Positions 8,554 through 17,268 are shown, counted from the stretch's first letter. The stretch: DNA of 64,000 nt from Nostoc sp. CCCryo 231-06 (GCA_023522315.1 JAHCSU010000096.1:1-64000); one strand, 5' to 3'. The notes: generated by a model not told the origin, from the sequence alone. Translations and numbers: made by a program.

Positions 8554-9399
8554 AATATAAACAAGAAGGCATTACAAAATGAAATCAAAGAGATCCAGAG
8601 ATATACAGATAACCGGGTAGAGGCAATCCAAAACAAAGCTGAACAACAAAACCAATCAGAAAACACAAATTCAAGTTCTGAAAATGATGTTAATAAATTG
8701 AAACAAAGCAAATAAGAAATTAAAGAGTTAAGTATAATATCACAAAAAAATACTGAATTTAAAAGTACAGAGCTAACAACACTAAATAATAATCTTGCTG
8801 AATTGAATGCACAATATAGCAAAATGCAATCCGTAAATGAGAAGTATAATGAATTTCTTCTCCAACTAAGTTTAGCTATTTCGGCAGGAACATTAGGTAG
8901 CATTATCAGTATTTTAATCAGAATTGAAGAATTTCAAAAGAAGAAATATTCTGATCCACTAACTCCATTCCTTGTTGGTGCTTTTAAACCAATGATCGGA
9001 GGAGCATTTTCTGTTTTGTTTTTAGCCTTGATTAACTCTGGAATAATATTAATGTTTATTAATCCAAGTGTCTTTAAGCTAAATCCAACTACCAATCAAC
9101 AATCATCTCAAGACCAACAAAGGTCTTTGATTTTTGTAATAGCATTCGTTGTTGGTTTTAGTGAAAGGCTTGCCAAGGATTTTATCGGCAAAGCAGAAGA
9201 AATAGCAGGTGCTAACCGAGATAATCTTGAATATAAATCAGTTACTAATGAATTATCAATCGATGTAGATAGTTTAAATATGTCACAAAAGAAAGTAGCT
9301 AATAGTGTAGTTGTTTCAAATACACTGCCAAATCAAATAGATAGTAGTGATTCCCTAAATGGTGGAGATGATTTAGATCCTAACAAAGGCGATCGCTAA
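8554..9399 (+). pseudogene. Broken coiled-coil membrane protein with in-frame stop
   Basis: The track shows only 8803-9399 (TTG start, 198 aa, membrane helices near residues 20-40, 60-85 and 110-125). Reading upstream in the same frame gives a coiled coil (NEIKEIQRYTDNRVEAIQNKAEQ), then TAA at 8713-8715, then EIKELSIISQKNTEFKSTELTTLNNNLAELNAQYS running into the ORF. There is no plausible start at the left end, which lies against the GNAT remnant. A larger coiled-coil/TM protein thus appears to be 5'-truncated and interrupted by one nonsense codon. The 3' part could still be made from ATG 8824. Family unknown; the C-terminal tail is polar and acidic. Confidence 0.6.
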
Positions 9400-9406
9400 T
9401 TTTAAC

Positions 9407-9508
9407 TATAGCGGTTCCCATTCAGATGCAGTACAACATTGTATCGTGAGGTGTAGGGGCACGGCAGTGCCGTGCCCCTACGGGTGTACTCAATCGAGAA
9501 CCGCTATA
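9407..9508. mobile_element. MITE-like element, family A copy 1 (TATAGCGGTTC)
   Basis: Terminal inverted repeats TATAGCGGTTC / GAACCGCTATA enclose a perfect palindrome GTAGGGGCACGGCA-G-TGCCGTGCCCCTAC. There is no ORF. The element ends one base before the ATG of the nucleoside phosphorylase gene, so it forms that gene's entire proximal leader. Other family A copies are at 13587, 27949, 41615 and 45558. Confidence 0.75.
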
Positions 9509-9509
9509 T

Positions 9510-10283
9510 ATGCCAAATAAACGCTTCTATCACATTGGTTTTGGACAAGATGATTTAGGTTCATCCCCTCCCGCCATTGCCCTATTATCTGGCGATCCGG
9601 AGCGATCGCGTCTAATTGCCCAAACTTATTTACAAGATGTGCGCGTGTTGTCGGAGAATCGCGGACTCAATAGCTACGTAGGATTTTTGCCTAATGGTCG
9701 CACCATCTTATCAGCTACTAGTGGTATGGGTGCGCCTTCATTAAGTATTGTTGTCAATGAGTTAATCCAAGTAGGAATCCGGCAAATTATTCGCATTGGA
9801 ACTTGCGGTTCCATTCAACCTTATATACCAGTCGGTAGCGTTGTTATTAGCAGTGCAGCATTGTGTCGCCAAGGTGCAGCAAATGATATTGCACCTGTGG
9901 AGTATCCAGCCGCAGCTGATCCTTTTCTCACAGTCGCTTTAGTTAAAGCCGCACGAGAATTAAAGGTTGAACATTACATAGGAGTTACGGCATCAGTTGA
10001 TACTTTTTACGAAGGACAAGAACGCACTGATTCAGCGAATCCAAATTTAATGCGATCGCTGCATGGTATTACAGAAGAATATCGGCGATTAAATATCTTG
10101 AATTATGAGATGGAATGCGGTACATTATTCAAAATGGCAGGAGTGTATAATTTTCCTGCTGCCGCTATTTGTGGTGTAGTTGCTGGGCGTACTGTTAGTG
10201 AAAATATCATCTTAGAACAAAGAGATATTGCTGTGAAAAATGCGATCGCAACTGCTGTACATGCAGCAGAAACCCTTGAATAA
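9510..10283 (+). CDS. Nucleoside phosphorylase (uridine phosphorylase/PNP-I family)
   Basis: A 257-aa cytosolic enzyme of the PNP/UDP family. Visible motifs are the phosphate-binding ALLSGDPERSR (residues 25-35), TSGMGAPSLSIVVNEL (70-85), RIGTCGSIQ (about 96-104) and the ribose/base-binding YEMECGTLF (about 199-207). The family cleaves uridine or purine nucleosides with phosphate to give base plus ribose-1-phosphate (salvage). The motif set favours uridine phosphorylase, but the base preference is not certain. The ATG directly follows a MITE-like element and has no Shine-Dalgarno of its own. Confidence 0.85.
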   Translation: MPNKRFYHIGFGQDDLGSSPPAIALLSGDPERSRLIAQTYLQDVRVLSENRGLNSYVGFLPNGRTILSATSGMGAPSLSIVVNELIQVGIRQIIRIGTCGSIQPYIPVGSVVISSAALCRQGAANDIAPVEYPAAADPFLTVALVKAARELKVEHYIGVTASVDTFYEGQERTDSANPNLMRSLHGITEEYRRLNILNYEMECGTLFKMAGVYNFPAAAICGVVAGRTVSENIILEQRDIAVKNAIATAVHAAETLE

Positions 10284-10671
10284 TCACAAATTTATCTTAT
10301 CTAACTTCTTCGTTTGCCAGATTTAATATGCTCTAACTAGTTTTATCGTGTCTTTACCTAATCTTTAATTTATCAATCAGTAATTGTAGATAAAATGTAT
10401 TGAATTAAATGCAATTTAATCTTCTGGAGACATTTAAATAAACAGTAAAGTAAAAAAAATCAATAAATAACTTAAAAATACAATAGCTGTATGATTAATA
10501 TAGACAATAATTGTAACAAAAATAATGTCAATTATTTTGAATTTTGTTGTATAAAGGGTTACAATAATTAGCTTGTTGTCTTAAAAAGATGGATTTACAG
10601 TACCAATTATTGCAGCGATTATGATAAGTTAAGCTATTCAAAAAACTCAGCGAAATTGGAGAAAATATAAC
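10284..10671. other. Gene-free AT-rich intergenic region
   Basis: 388 AT-rich bases upstream of the aspartyl-protease gene. I see no ORF, hairpin of note, or repeat-family member. It probably carries the promoter of the downstream gene, but I cannot assign boxes. Confidence 0.5.
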
Positions 10672-11232
10672 ATGAAGAATGCTTGGAGGCGTTGGATTAC
10701 GACCGTTAACCTAGCTGCAATCGCACTAATGCCGACGCTGATATTTTTAGCATTCTCTCATCAGGCAACAGCTGACGATCCAGGAGCATGTTACATGATA
10801 ACCTCATCTGGTAAAACCGTTGGATTGGGAAGGCTTTGTGGCAATGTACCCATAGCTTCAGAGAACAGAGTTTTTCGAGTCCCAATCAAACGCCGCTTTG
10901 GTGGAACTCCTGTGATTGATGTTACCTTCAACGATAAAAAAACCTTTGAAATGATTGTAGATACAGGTTCTAGTGAAACTATTATCACTCAAGGGATGGC
11001 GAATACACTTGAACTCCAGGCTACAGGGACAATGCAAGCCCAAATTGCCGATGGTAGCCAAGTAGAATTCCCAACCAGTGAGCTAAAATCTATTGCAGTA
11101 GGTGGAGTTACAGCTAATAATCTTCGGGTAGCGATCGCACCAAAAGCAAGCATCGGCTTACTGGGTCACGATTTCTTTGGCAGCTATGATATCAAGATTC
11201 TGGAAAAAGAAGTCGAATTTCATCACCGCTAA
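10672..11232 (+). CDS. Secreted retropepsin-like aspartyl protease
   Basis: A 186-aa protein with an N-terminal signal or anchor helix (LAAIALMPTLIFLAFSHQATA) and then a single clan-AA aspartyl protease domain. The catalytic motif is IVDTGSSETIIT, followed by the flap region GTMQAQIADGSQVEF and the second hydrophobic-Gly motif IGLLGHDFFGSYDI. Single-domain members work as dimers and act in the periplasm or on the membrane surface. GGAG lies about 10 bases before the ATG. The stop codon overlaps the next ORF by one base (TAATG). Substrate unknown. Confidence 0.8.
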   Translation: MKNAWRRWITTVNLAAIALMPTLIFLAFSHQATADDPGACYMITSSGKTVGLGRLCGNVPIASENRVFRVPIKRRFGGTPVIDVTFNDKKTFEMIVDTGSSETIITQGMANTLELQATGTMQAQIADGSQVEFPTSELKSIAVGGVTANNLRVAIAPKASIGLLGHDFFGSYDIKILEKEVEFHHR

Positions 11233-11486
11233 TGTTCGCAGTTGAAAAGGAAGTGATGACTGGCCCCGGTGAGATTGATCCACTCATGCGCGAACTAATT
11301 TACATCGCCGTGAGTGCGACGAATGGCTGTGAGTATTGCATCGCCTCGCACACAGCAGGGGCGCGTGCTAAGGAAATGAATGATACCATGTTCGGGGAAC
11401 TAATGGCGATCGCAGCCACTGCCAACATGACCAATCGCCTCGCCAACGGCTATCAAATTCCAGTGGACGAGAGATTTAAGACGTAG
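11232..11486 (+). pseudogene. 5'-truncated carboxymuconolactone decarboxylase/AhpD-like gene
   Basis: The 84 aa hold the redox motif CEYCIASHT and the flanking helices (IDPLMRELIYIAVSATNG, MFGELMAIAATANMTNRLANGYQIPVDERF) of AhpD-like/CMD proteins. Complete members usually have about 50-60 more residues before this point. The match begins abruptly at VEKEVMTGPG, right where the ATG overlaps the stop of the protease gene. The CxxC and His are intact, so a small translated product is possible, but the fold is probably incomplete. The junction looks like a deletion or recombination scar. Confidence 0.6.
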
Positions 11487-11540
11487 GAGTGTAGCCTTGT
11501 CCATCCCTGCTTAAGATCAGGTTTAGCAGAATTATTGACT

Positions 11541-12353
11541 ATGCCCAAAGTTCAGATTAACGGGATTGATTTGTTCTACGACATTAAGGGAACTGGTGAG
11601 CCTTTGCTATTAATAGCTGGTTTCCTTTGCGATCATGCCTATTGGTCGCTGATTATGCCATCGCTGGTTTCGCAGTATCAAGTTATTCGCTTAGACAACC
11701 GAGGTATGGGGCGAAGTTCTGCTCCCGAAAACCCTTATAGTCTGAAACAGATGGCTAATGATGTTGCAGCATTGCTCGATCATATTGCGATCGATAAGGT
11801 GCATTTAGCAGGTCATTCAATGGGTGGTCAGATAGCCCAAGAGTTAGTGTTAGCACATCCTGAAAAGGTAGAAAGTCTGATACTACTTTCATCGTTGGCT
11901 AAGGGCGATGGATTATTTAACAGCATTATCGAGACTTGGGGCGAACTCTGCAAAAATGTAGACTTGAAACTTTATGAAAAAGTCGTATTACCTTGGATAT
12001 TTACAGATACGTTCTACTCGATTCCTGGGATGATCGAAGGTCTGATTGAATTTGCAATCAGATATCCTTTCCCACCTGCGGCTCATTCACTCTATCATCA
12101 CAGCCGAGCCATGCTTGACTTTGACACAACAAACCGCCTACAACAAATTCATTGTCCTACTCTAGTTCTAGTTGGTAAACAAGACATTCTCACCCCGCTA
12201 AAGTTTTCCCAGCAACTTGCTCAAGGGATTCCCAACGCTGAACTTTTAGTCCTCGAACGTGGGGGTCATGGCTTCTTAATAGAGTCGCCGGATGCTGTGG
12301 TTTCAGCCATGCTTAACTTCCTGCGGAAGTTGAAGCCAGCCTACACTATTTAG
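11541..12353 (+). CDS. Alpha/beta-hydrolase fold protein
   Basis: A 270-aa alpha/beta hydrolase. It shows the oxyanion region LLLIAGFLCDHAYW, the nucleophile elbow AGHSMGGQ with Ser near residue 96, the acid in LVGKQDILTP and the His in ERGGHGFLIE. The sequence is closest in feel to 3-oxoadipate enol-lactonase/peroxidase-type hydrolases, but its substrate cannot be assigned. ATG 11541 is preferred to the track TTG 11535. It follows the AhpD-like remnant, and hydrolase/CMD neighbours are a common combination in beta-ketoadipate-type clusters, so the pair may be the residue of such an operon. Confidence 0.8.
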   Translation: MPKVQINGIDLFYDIKGTGEPLLLIAGFLCDHAYWSLIMPSLVSQYQVIRLDNRGMGRSSAPENPYSLKQMANDVAALLDHIAIDKVHLAGHSMGGQIAQELVLAHPEKVESLILLSSLAKGDGLFNSIIETWGELCKNVDLKLYEKVVLPWIFTDTFYSIPGMIEGLIEFAIRYPFPPAAHSLYHHSRAMLDFDTTNRLQQIHCPTLVLVGKQDILTPLKFSQQLAQGIPNAELLVLERGGHGFLIESPDAVVSAMLNFLRKLKPAYTI

Positions 12354-12775
12354 GAACGTGAATTAAATAAAATGCAAAACTTCATCCTCTATCTAGCTTC
12401 CCTCTCCTTTATAAGGAGAGGGATTGAGGGTGAGGTAAGCCAAGGAAATAAATTGTATGTTATTTTAATTCTTATTCCTTAACGCTGCCTAAAAATTGTC
12501 ACGAGAACAAAAAATTTAAGGACAGGGAATGGCGATCGCTTTGTTAGTTAATTCCTTAAAGAGAGTGATGTTGCAAAAATTATCTTGACTACTTGTGTCG
12601 TAGTTAATCAACTTATACAATTCAACCATTAATCAAACTCTTATAGATACTCGATTTCAAACCTATGGTTGTTACACTTCTTATTAGAAACATCTGGAAA
12701 GCTTTTTGAGAACAGGCTGTACAGTAACTAAATGAATCTAAGCTTAAAACTATACACTTGTATTAAACAACACTC
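12354..12775. other. Gene-free region with a CCCTCTCC/GGAGAGGG hairpin
   Basis: No gene is seen. A hairpin repeat CCCTCTCCTTTATAAGGAGAGGG lies at about 12402-12424, followed by ATTGAGGGTGAGG. The same module occurs inside family A elements at 13640-13695 and 41650-41715. One HIP1-like GCGATCGC lies near 12531. Confidence 0.5.
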
Positions 12776-13132
12776 ATGTCGCATACGTTGATTAATTTAA
12801 CATTGCCAATAGTCATTCAAGAAATTGAGAATGTCTTAGATGAGTACCCTGAACATCCTTATCAATTAGCTTTTTCGATTCATGAATTGCGCCAAAAGTT
12901 AATTGCCCACATTCTAAGTCATGTCCCTAACCGCTATGTAGTCGAAGGGTTACAGGAATTATCCAGCACCCCCAAAAGCCGCTACTCTCTCCCTATACAG
13001 GAGCGGATACAGATAGAAACAGTAGTTCACGGTAGTATTCTGCATATCCTGCGCGAAAACGCTGATTGGCTAAGTCGCCAGATCGTAACTCTGTCTCTTG
13101 TTGGGTTAGTTATGCTCCCTAGTCTGATTTAA
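12776..13132 (+). CDS. Hypothetical protein, possibly ComFB-like
   Basis: A 118-aa protein with a helical pattern: IVIQEIENVLDEYPEHPYQLAFSIHELRQKLIAHILSHVPNRYVV, then a polar linker and a C-terminal helix ending hydrophobic. The YPEHPYQ...LRQKLIAHVL(S)xxPNRY segment is one I associate with short cyanobacterial proteins sometimes placed near the late-competence ComFB family. No catalytic motif is visible. It stands alone with a long leader. Confidence 0.55.
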   Translation: MSHTLINLTLPIVIQEIENVLDEYPEHPYQLAFSIHELRQKLIAHILSHVPNRYVVEGLQELSSTPKSRYSLPIQERIQIETVVHGSILHILRENADWLSRQIVTLSLVGLVMLPSLI

Positions 13133-13195
13133 TCACTTCGTACTCTTGGGAAATCCAAAAGTCTTGCCATGTTGTACACAAGGTAATTTAAATAT

Positions 13196-13543
13196 TTAAC
13201 GAGTTTCTAATTTAGAAACTCGCGCCTCTAATTTGTTGACTTGTTGCTTCAATTCAACCACCAAAGTTGCCAGCCGATCAAACATCTGATCTTGCTGTGA
13301 TAAGTTCCTTCTGGAACCAGTTGACTGGCGTGGGGTAAGTCTTGTTCTTGGGGATGGAGACTGGCGGCTTGAACCCAGTTGAGACTCTATCTGGTTTAAT
13401 CGTGACTCGACACGATTAAAGTCCGCTTCCAGATTGTAGATGCGGGAGTTCACTTGCTGGGATGAAGCAGTCTTTCCAAATAACCCACCCCATATAATTG
13501 TTGCTAAAATCCCGGCAAATATTAGCACTTGGATTTTTTTCAT
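13196..13543 (-). CDS. Membrane-anchored or secreted coiled-coil protein
   Basis: A 115-aa protein with an N-terminal hydrophobic helix (VLIFAGILATIIWGGLF), a first coiled coil (IYNLEADFNRVESRLNQIESQLG), a Ser/Arg/Pro-rich linker (SRQSPSPRTRLTPRQSTGSRR) and a second coiled coil (LATLVVELKQQVNKLEARVSKLE). This suggests a small oligomeric periplasmic protein. Family not recognised. A family A MITE-like element begins 44 bases upstream of its start. Confidence 0.6.
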   Translation of the reverse strand: MKKIQVLIFAGILATIIWGGLFGKTASSQQVNSRIYNLEADFNRVESRLNQIESQLGSSRQSPSPRTRLTPRQSTGSRRNLSQQDQMFDRLATLVVELKQQVNKLEARVSKLETR

Positions 13544-13586
13544 AACAGTCTATTTAGACAGGATATGTTGGGATGGCTACAGAGTA

Positions 13587-13736
13587 TATAGCGTTTCCTA
13601 ATAAGAGTGAGGTACAGCTTAACTTAACCTCACCCCGATAAAGCTGTGCTTTATCTCCCCTCTCCTTAGTAAGGAGAGGGGTTGGGGGTGAGGTTTTGAT
13701 TTTGATATGTACTTCATCCACCTGGGAATCGCTATA
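13587..13736. mobile_element. MITE-like element, family A copy 2
   Basis: Begins TATAGCGTTTCC and ends GGGAATCGCTATA, a slightly diverged terminal inverted repeat pair. The interior has two nested hairpins: GATAAAGCTGTGCTTTATC, and CCTCACCCC...CCCTCTCCTTAGTAAGGAGAGGGGTTGGGGGTGAGG. No ORF. Confidence 0.7.
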
Positions 13737-13754
13737 AGTTTGTAGTCACTTCAC

Positions 13755-15239
13755 TTATTTATCGTTTACTAAATTAGAAAATAGCTTCTGCCAATCGATA
13801 GAGTTAACAGTATTGTCTGTCTGTTTTACTTCAAACGTTACATTAGAAGCTTTTGCTAGTTTTAAAGCTTGCACGCAAAGTTCTGCCACATCCTCACGGC
13901 TGATTTTGCCCTTAATATTATCGCCTTGCTCGAATATTAATTCCTTGCCTCCTGGTTCTTCAGTTAAAGCACAAGGTCTAACAATTGTATAAGGAATTCC
14001 GCTTTCTCTTAAACTATCTTCTCCCTTCAACTTCCAAGTTAAAATTCCTCCCAATTGGTCATTTAATTTCACGGCTGGCGGTTCTTCATCTAAATTAATG
14101 CCAGGGCGACCGGGACGAGTCACGCCTGCTGAACTGACGAGGATAAATTGTGGTAAACTTGTCCCGCCGTAAGCTTTAATTGATTCCAACTGCAAAGCAA
14201 AACCACCGGGAGAAAATTTAGGATTCAAAGCGCCATCATATTCAAATTTGCTCAACATCAGTTGGAATGAACAAACTCTATTCTGCTCAATTGGCGGCGC
14301 ATCCTTGACAACTTTTGCCCGAAAGACGGGAATCAAATCTGCAAAGGGAATGTGAACATCTATCCAGGTATTAGCTACGGTGTCGAAAGAATAGCTATAC
14401 CCAATACCATCCCATTTTGTATCTGTTCGCAGGAATATTTTATAACGCTGACCGTCACCTTTGACGCGCAATTTCACACCTTCGCAATCAGATAAGTTGA
14501 AGGGTGGATCAAAATTCTTGGTTCTGATAGAAGCAAATCCACCAGAGTTAGCGGTGGAGACATTACCAGCAAACAAAGCTGTATTTTCTACTAATTGAAT
14601 ATTACTAGCACTCACGCCACCCATGACGACATCATCTAGCGCCCCCCAGTAATCTTTTAATTCTGCTGATGGCTTTGTGAAATCAAATATCGGTTTTTCG
14701 TTTGCTTGGGGTAAATATTTTGCCGCCGCTTGGACTAGGTTTTTAACACCTTGATATTCTACATTTTCTGGGGTGTCGCCAACAATTTCTGGTTGGTAAA
14801 ATTTAACACCTTGAGAATATTTGGCTCTATCTGCTGTGTCTCCTTCAACTGGTTGCACGCGCACTGCTGTGCAACAAATTACAGCTTGGATATCAGCCAT
14901 AACTAAAGAAGTTAAAGTTTCTGGTTGAGTGATATCCGCAACTACCAAGTCTATATCATTACCAAGAATTGACCGAGCTTTGTCAATGTCTCGAACTAGG
15001 GCGCGAACTTTATAACCTTGTTGGAGCGATCGCTGCACCACTCGTTTACCTACACCACCTGTTGCACCTGCTACTAATATTACACCCACGTCTCTTCCTC
15101 CATTGGGTCTATTTTGATTATCCTTAGGACGGCCTTGGATTAACTGCTGTACCCAGTTAAGGAAAGGAATTACCTCAAAGTAAGTCAGGGTTTCAATAAA
15201 CCTGCCTAAATCCCATTGAGAACGATTTTTGTCAGTCAT
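13755..15239 (-). CDS. SDR-family NAD(P)-binding protein with inserted CIA30 domain (HCF173-like)
   Basis: A 494-aa protein. An atypical-SDR Rossmann domain starts with VAGATGGVGKRVVQRSLQQGYKVRALVRD (about 55-83). A CIA30-type beta-sandwich (WGALDDVVMGGVSASNIQL...GGFASIRTK...LRVKGDGQRYKIFLRTD) is inserted at about 195-350. The SDR fold then resumes with FILVSSAGVTRPGR and GIPYTIVRPCALTEEPGG. This Rossmann-CIA30-Rossmann order is that of plant HCF173, which is needed for psbA mRNA translation in chloroplasts; cyanobacterial homologues are common. A role in photosystem II protein synthesis or assembly is inferred from homology only. Confidence 0.8.
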   Translation of the reverse strand: MTDKNRSQWDLGRFIETLTYFEVIPFLNWVQQLIQGRPKDNQNRPNGGRDVGVILVAGATGGVGKRVVQRSLQQGYKVRALVRDIDKARSILGNDIDLVVADITQPETLTSLVMADIQAVICCTAVRVQPVEGDTADRAKYSQGVKFYQPEIVGDTPENVEYQGVKNLVQAAAKYLPQANEKPIFDFTKPSAELKDYWGALDDVVMGGVSASNIQLVENTALFAGNVSTANSGGFASIRTKNFDPPFNLSDCEGVKLRVKGDGQRYKIFLRTDTKWDGIGYSYSFDTVANTWIDVHIPFADLIPVFRAKVVKDAPPIEQNRVCSFQLMLSKFEYDGALNPKFSPGGFALQLESIKAYGGTSLPQFILVSSAGVTRPGRPGINLDEEPPAVKLNDQLGGILTWKLKGEDSLRESGIPYTIVRPCALTEEPGGKELIFEQGDNIKGKISREDVAELCVQALKLAKASNVTFEVKQTDNTVNSIDWQKLFSNLVNDK

Positions 15240-15313
15240 ATTTGCGTCCTCATAACTTTCTTCAGTCTAGCCCAATGTTTGTTTCTCCAAATCCTCCGGT
15301 ACTCAGAGCTTGG

Positions 15314-15336
15314 ATAATAGACCTCTTGCAAAAGTC
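15314..15336. repeat. Solo terminal end of MITE-like family C
   Basis: ATAATAGACCTCTTGCAAAAGTC here is identical to the left end of the full element at 57776-57906. No matching right end follows, so this is a partial copy. Confidence 0.65.
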
Positions 15337-15368
15337 TATCCCCTTTTCCATATCCCGTGAAAAGTCAG

Positions 15369-15473
15369 GTTGAGCGATCGCATTTGCTTGTTGAGCGATC
15401 GCATTTGCTTGTTGAGCGACAGCGTTTGCTTGTTGAGCGATCGCATTTGCTTGTTGAGCGATCGCATTTGCTG
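15369..15473. repeat. 21-bp tandem repeat, five units, each built around HIP1
   Basis: Five contiguous copies of GTTGAGCGATCGCATTTGCTT, with variation only in the third unit (GCGACAGCGT in place of GCGATCGCAT) and in the last base of the fifth. Each intact copy has a GCGATCGC site. The track ORF 15365-15562 is a by-product of this repeat. The rest of 15240-15721 holds only short dispersed repeats. Confidence 0.9.
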
Positions 15474-15721
15474 TAACCTATTCCCTTAAGCCAAATCATT
15501 TGGCATGGAATGCCAAGCCGATAGCGAAGCGTTAGCCAGTCAGACGCTCCTGCGTCGCTCATAGCGTTGGCGTTGCCTCTTGAGTGCGAGTGCGTCTTTG
15601 ATAGGAGAAGGAGAAGAGAAGGTTTACGCTGCGTTATCGAGCGTCATAGCCCGTCGTAGACATCGCTCAATCACGTTAGGATACTTAAATGAGGTGTTCC
15701 TAATCAAACGGTAATTTATTT

Positions 15722-16231
15722 ATGAGCCAACTTGAAAACATTCAAGCTGAGTACCAAAAGTTTCCAGAAGAATTAGAGAGTGTAATTATTAGCACCGTGA
15801 ACGCACAGGCAATACCCAATGCTAGTTATACTCCCTTTGTAATAGATGATTCCAAAAACATCTACATTTACGTCAGTGGTCTTTCAACTCATACCAAAAA
15901 TCTCTATGACAATCCTCATGTTAGTGTCTTGTTTATCGAGGATGAAGCCAAGAGTAATCTAATTTTTGCCCGTCGTCGTTTGAGTTTTGATTGTACAGCA
16001 AATTTGATAGAGCGTGAAACTGACAAGTGGAATCAAATTGTTGAGCAATTTCAAGTCCGGTTTGGTCAAATTATCGAGGTTTTGCGCGGCTTGTCTGACT
16101 TTCGGATTTTCCAGCTAACTCCGAGTCAAGGCCGTTTTGTAGTTGGTTTTGGGGCAGCCTATCACATCAGTGGTGATAACCTCCATCAAGTTGTTCAGAT
16201 CACAGGAGATGCCGACAAAAAGCAAGAATGA
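15722..16231 (+). CDS. HugZ/HutZ-type heme-utilisation protein (PNPOx-like split barrel)
   Basis: A 169-aa protein with a PNPOx-like split beta-barrel: ESVIISTVNAQAIPNASYTPFVIDDSKNIYIYVSGLSTHTKNLYDNPHVSVLFIEDE, then ARRRLSFDCTANLIER and the C-terminal GRFVVGFGAAYHISGDNL. This C-terminal motif with its heme-contact His, plus the ARRRL(S/T)FD motif, is characteristic of the HugZ/HutZ family, which degrades or stores heme. Length fits. The heme oxygenase of this window is 20 kb away. Soluble cytosolic protein. Confidence 0.8.
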   Translation: MSQLENIQAEYQKFPEELESVIISTVNAQAIPNASYTPFVIDDSKNIYIYVSGLSTHTKNLYDNPHVSVLFIEDEAKSNLIFARRRLSFDCTANLIERETDKWNQIVEQFQVRFGQIIEVLRGLSDFRIFQLTPSQGRFVVGFGAAYHISGDNLHQVVQITGDADKKQE

Positions 16232-16383
16232 ATTATAAATTAGTTTGGCTATATGCAAATTAAATATGAAATAGCTTAGGAGACAAAAGGTTTACTTAGT
16301 CCGATATTTATCGGTAAGCTTGACTTTATACCTCATAATTTTGCCTTCGGGTAAAGTGCCATTAAACTATACTTTTTAATTTT

Positions 16384-17268
16384 ATGCTTCAGTTTCAACC
16401 TCCTGGCTTTGGACATAAACTTATCCATACATCCTTGGGGGCAATGGTTTACTATACCCAAACGAATGCACCTTGGGCGTTTGCTGATACTGAAGATTTA
16501 CCTCCACTACTGTTTCTCCATAACTTTGGTGGTGGGGCGTCTGCATACGAATGGTCTAAAGTTTACCCGGCTTTTGCCTCTAATTACCACATTTTAGCTC
16601 CCGATTTAATCGGCTGGGGAGAATCGGCTCATCCAGTCCGGGATTATAAAATTAGGGATTATCTCAGCACGATCGCAGAGTTTATCATTGAAACTTGTCG
16701 TCAACCAGTGACAGTGGTAGCATCGTCTTTAACAGCCGCTTTTGCTATTCGTCTAGCTATTATTCAACCCAATTTATTCAAAGCACTGTTTTTGGTGTCT
16801 CCCTCTGGATTTGATGATTTTGGACAGGGTGCTGGACGCAGACTTCCGCTTTCGGTGATCAATGCGCCTCTGTTAGACAATTTTATTTATATGCTTGGTG
16901 CTGAAAATGAAATTGCAGTCCGAAATTTTCTGCAAAGTTTTCTGTTTGCCAAATCACAACGAGTATCTCAAGAAATGGTGGAGGCTTATTTAACCTCTGC
17001 ACAACAGCCTAATGCCAAGTTTGCGGCTTTGTCATTTTTGCGGGGCGATCTTTACTTTGATCTGAGTTTATATATTAAGCAACTGACAATTCCCACGGTC
17101 ATTTTTTGGGGAGAAAAGGCACAATTTACCAGCATTAAATTAGGACGACGATTGGCAAATTTAAATCCAAGTGCAATTAAAGATTTTTGTGCGATCGCAG
17201 ATGCAGGAATATTACCTCATTTGGAAATGCCAGAAGTTTTCATTGGTTTATTGCAAAAGTATCTTTAG
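16384..17268 (+). CDS. Alpha/beta-fold hydrolase
   Basis: A 294-aa alpha/beta hydrolase: PPLLFLHNFGGGASAYEW (oxyanion region, about 40-56), DLIGWGESAHP, the nucleophile position VASSLTAAFAIRLA (Ser in the strand-turn-helix, without the usual GxSxG glycines), VIFWGEKAQFTS, and a late PHLEMPEVF region with His. The elbow VVASSLTAAF departs from GxSxG but fits a cyanobacterial/plant hydrolase subgroup. Substrate unknown. It probably has its own promoter in the 150-base gap after the HugZ gene. Confidence 0.75.
   Translation: MLQFQPPGFGHKLIHTSLGAMVYYTQTNAPWAFADTEDLPPLLFLHNFGGGASAYEWSKVYPAFASNYHILAPDLIGWGESAHPVRDYKIRDYLSTIAEFIIETCRQPVTVVASSLTAAFAIRLAIIQPNLFKALFLVSPSGFDDFGQGAGRRLPLSVINAPLLDNFIYMLGAENEIAVRNFLQSFLFAKSQRVSQEMVEAYLTSAQQPNAKFAALSFLRGDLYFDLSLYIKQLTIPTVIFWGEKAQFTSIKLGRRLANLNPSAIKDFCAIADAGILPHLEMPEVFIGLLQKYL

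Noticed and set aside
15369-15473. Possible CRISPR array
   Set aside because: Units are contiguous without spacers; the same holds for 55492-55596.
15365-15562. 65-aa minus-strand ORF (SKCDRST repeats)
   Set aside because: Product of the 21-bp HIP1 tandem array, not a gene.
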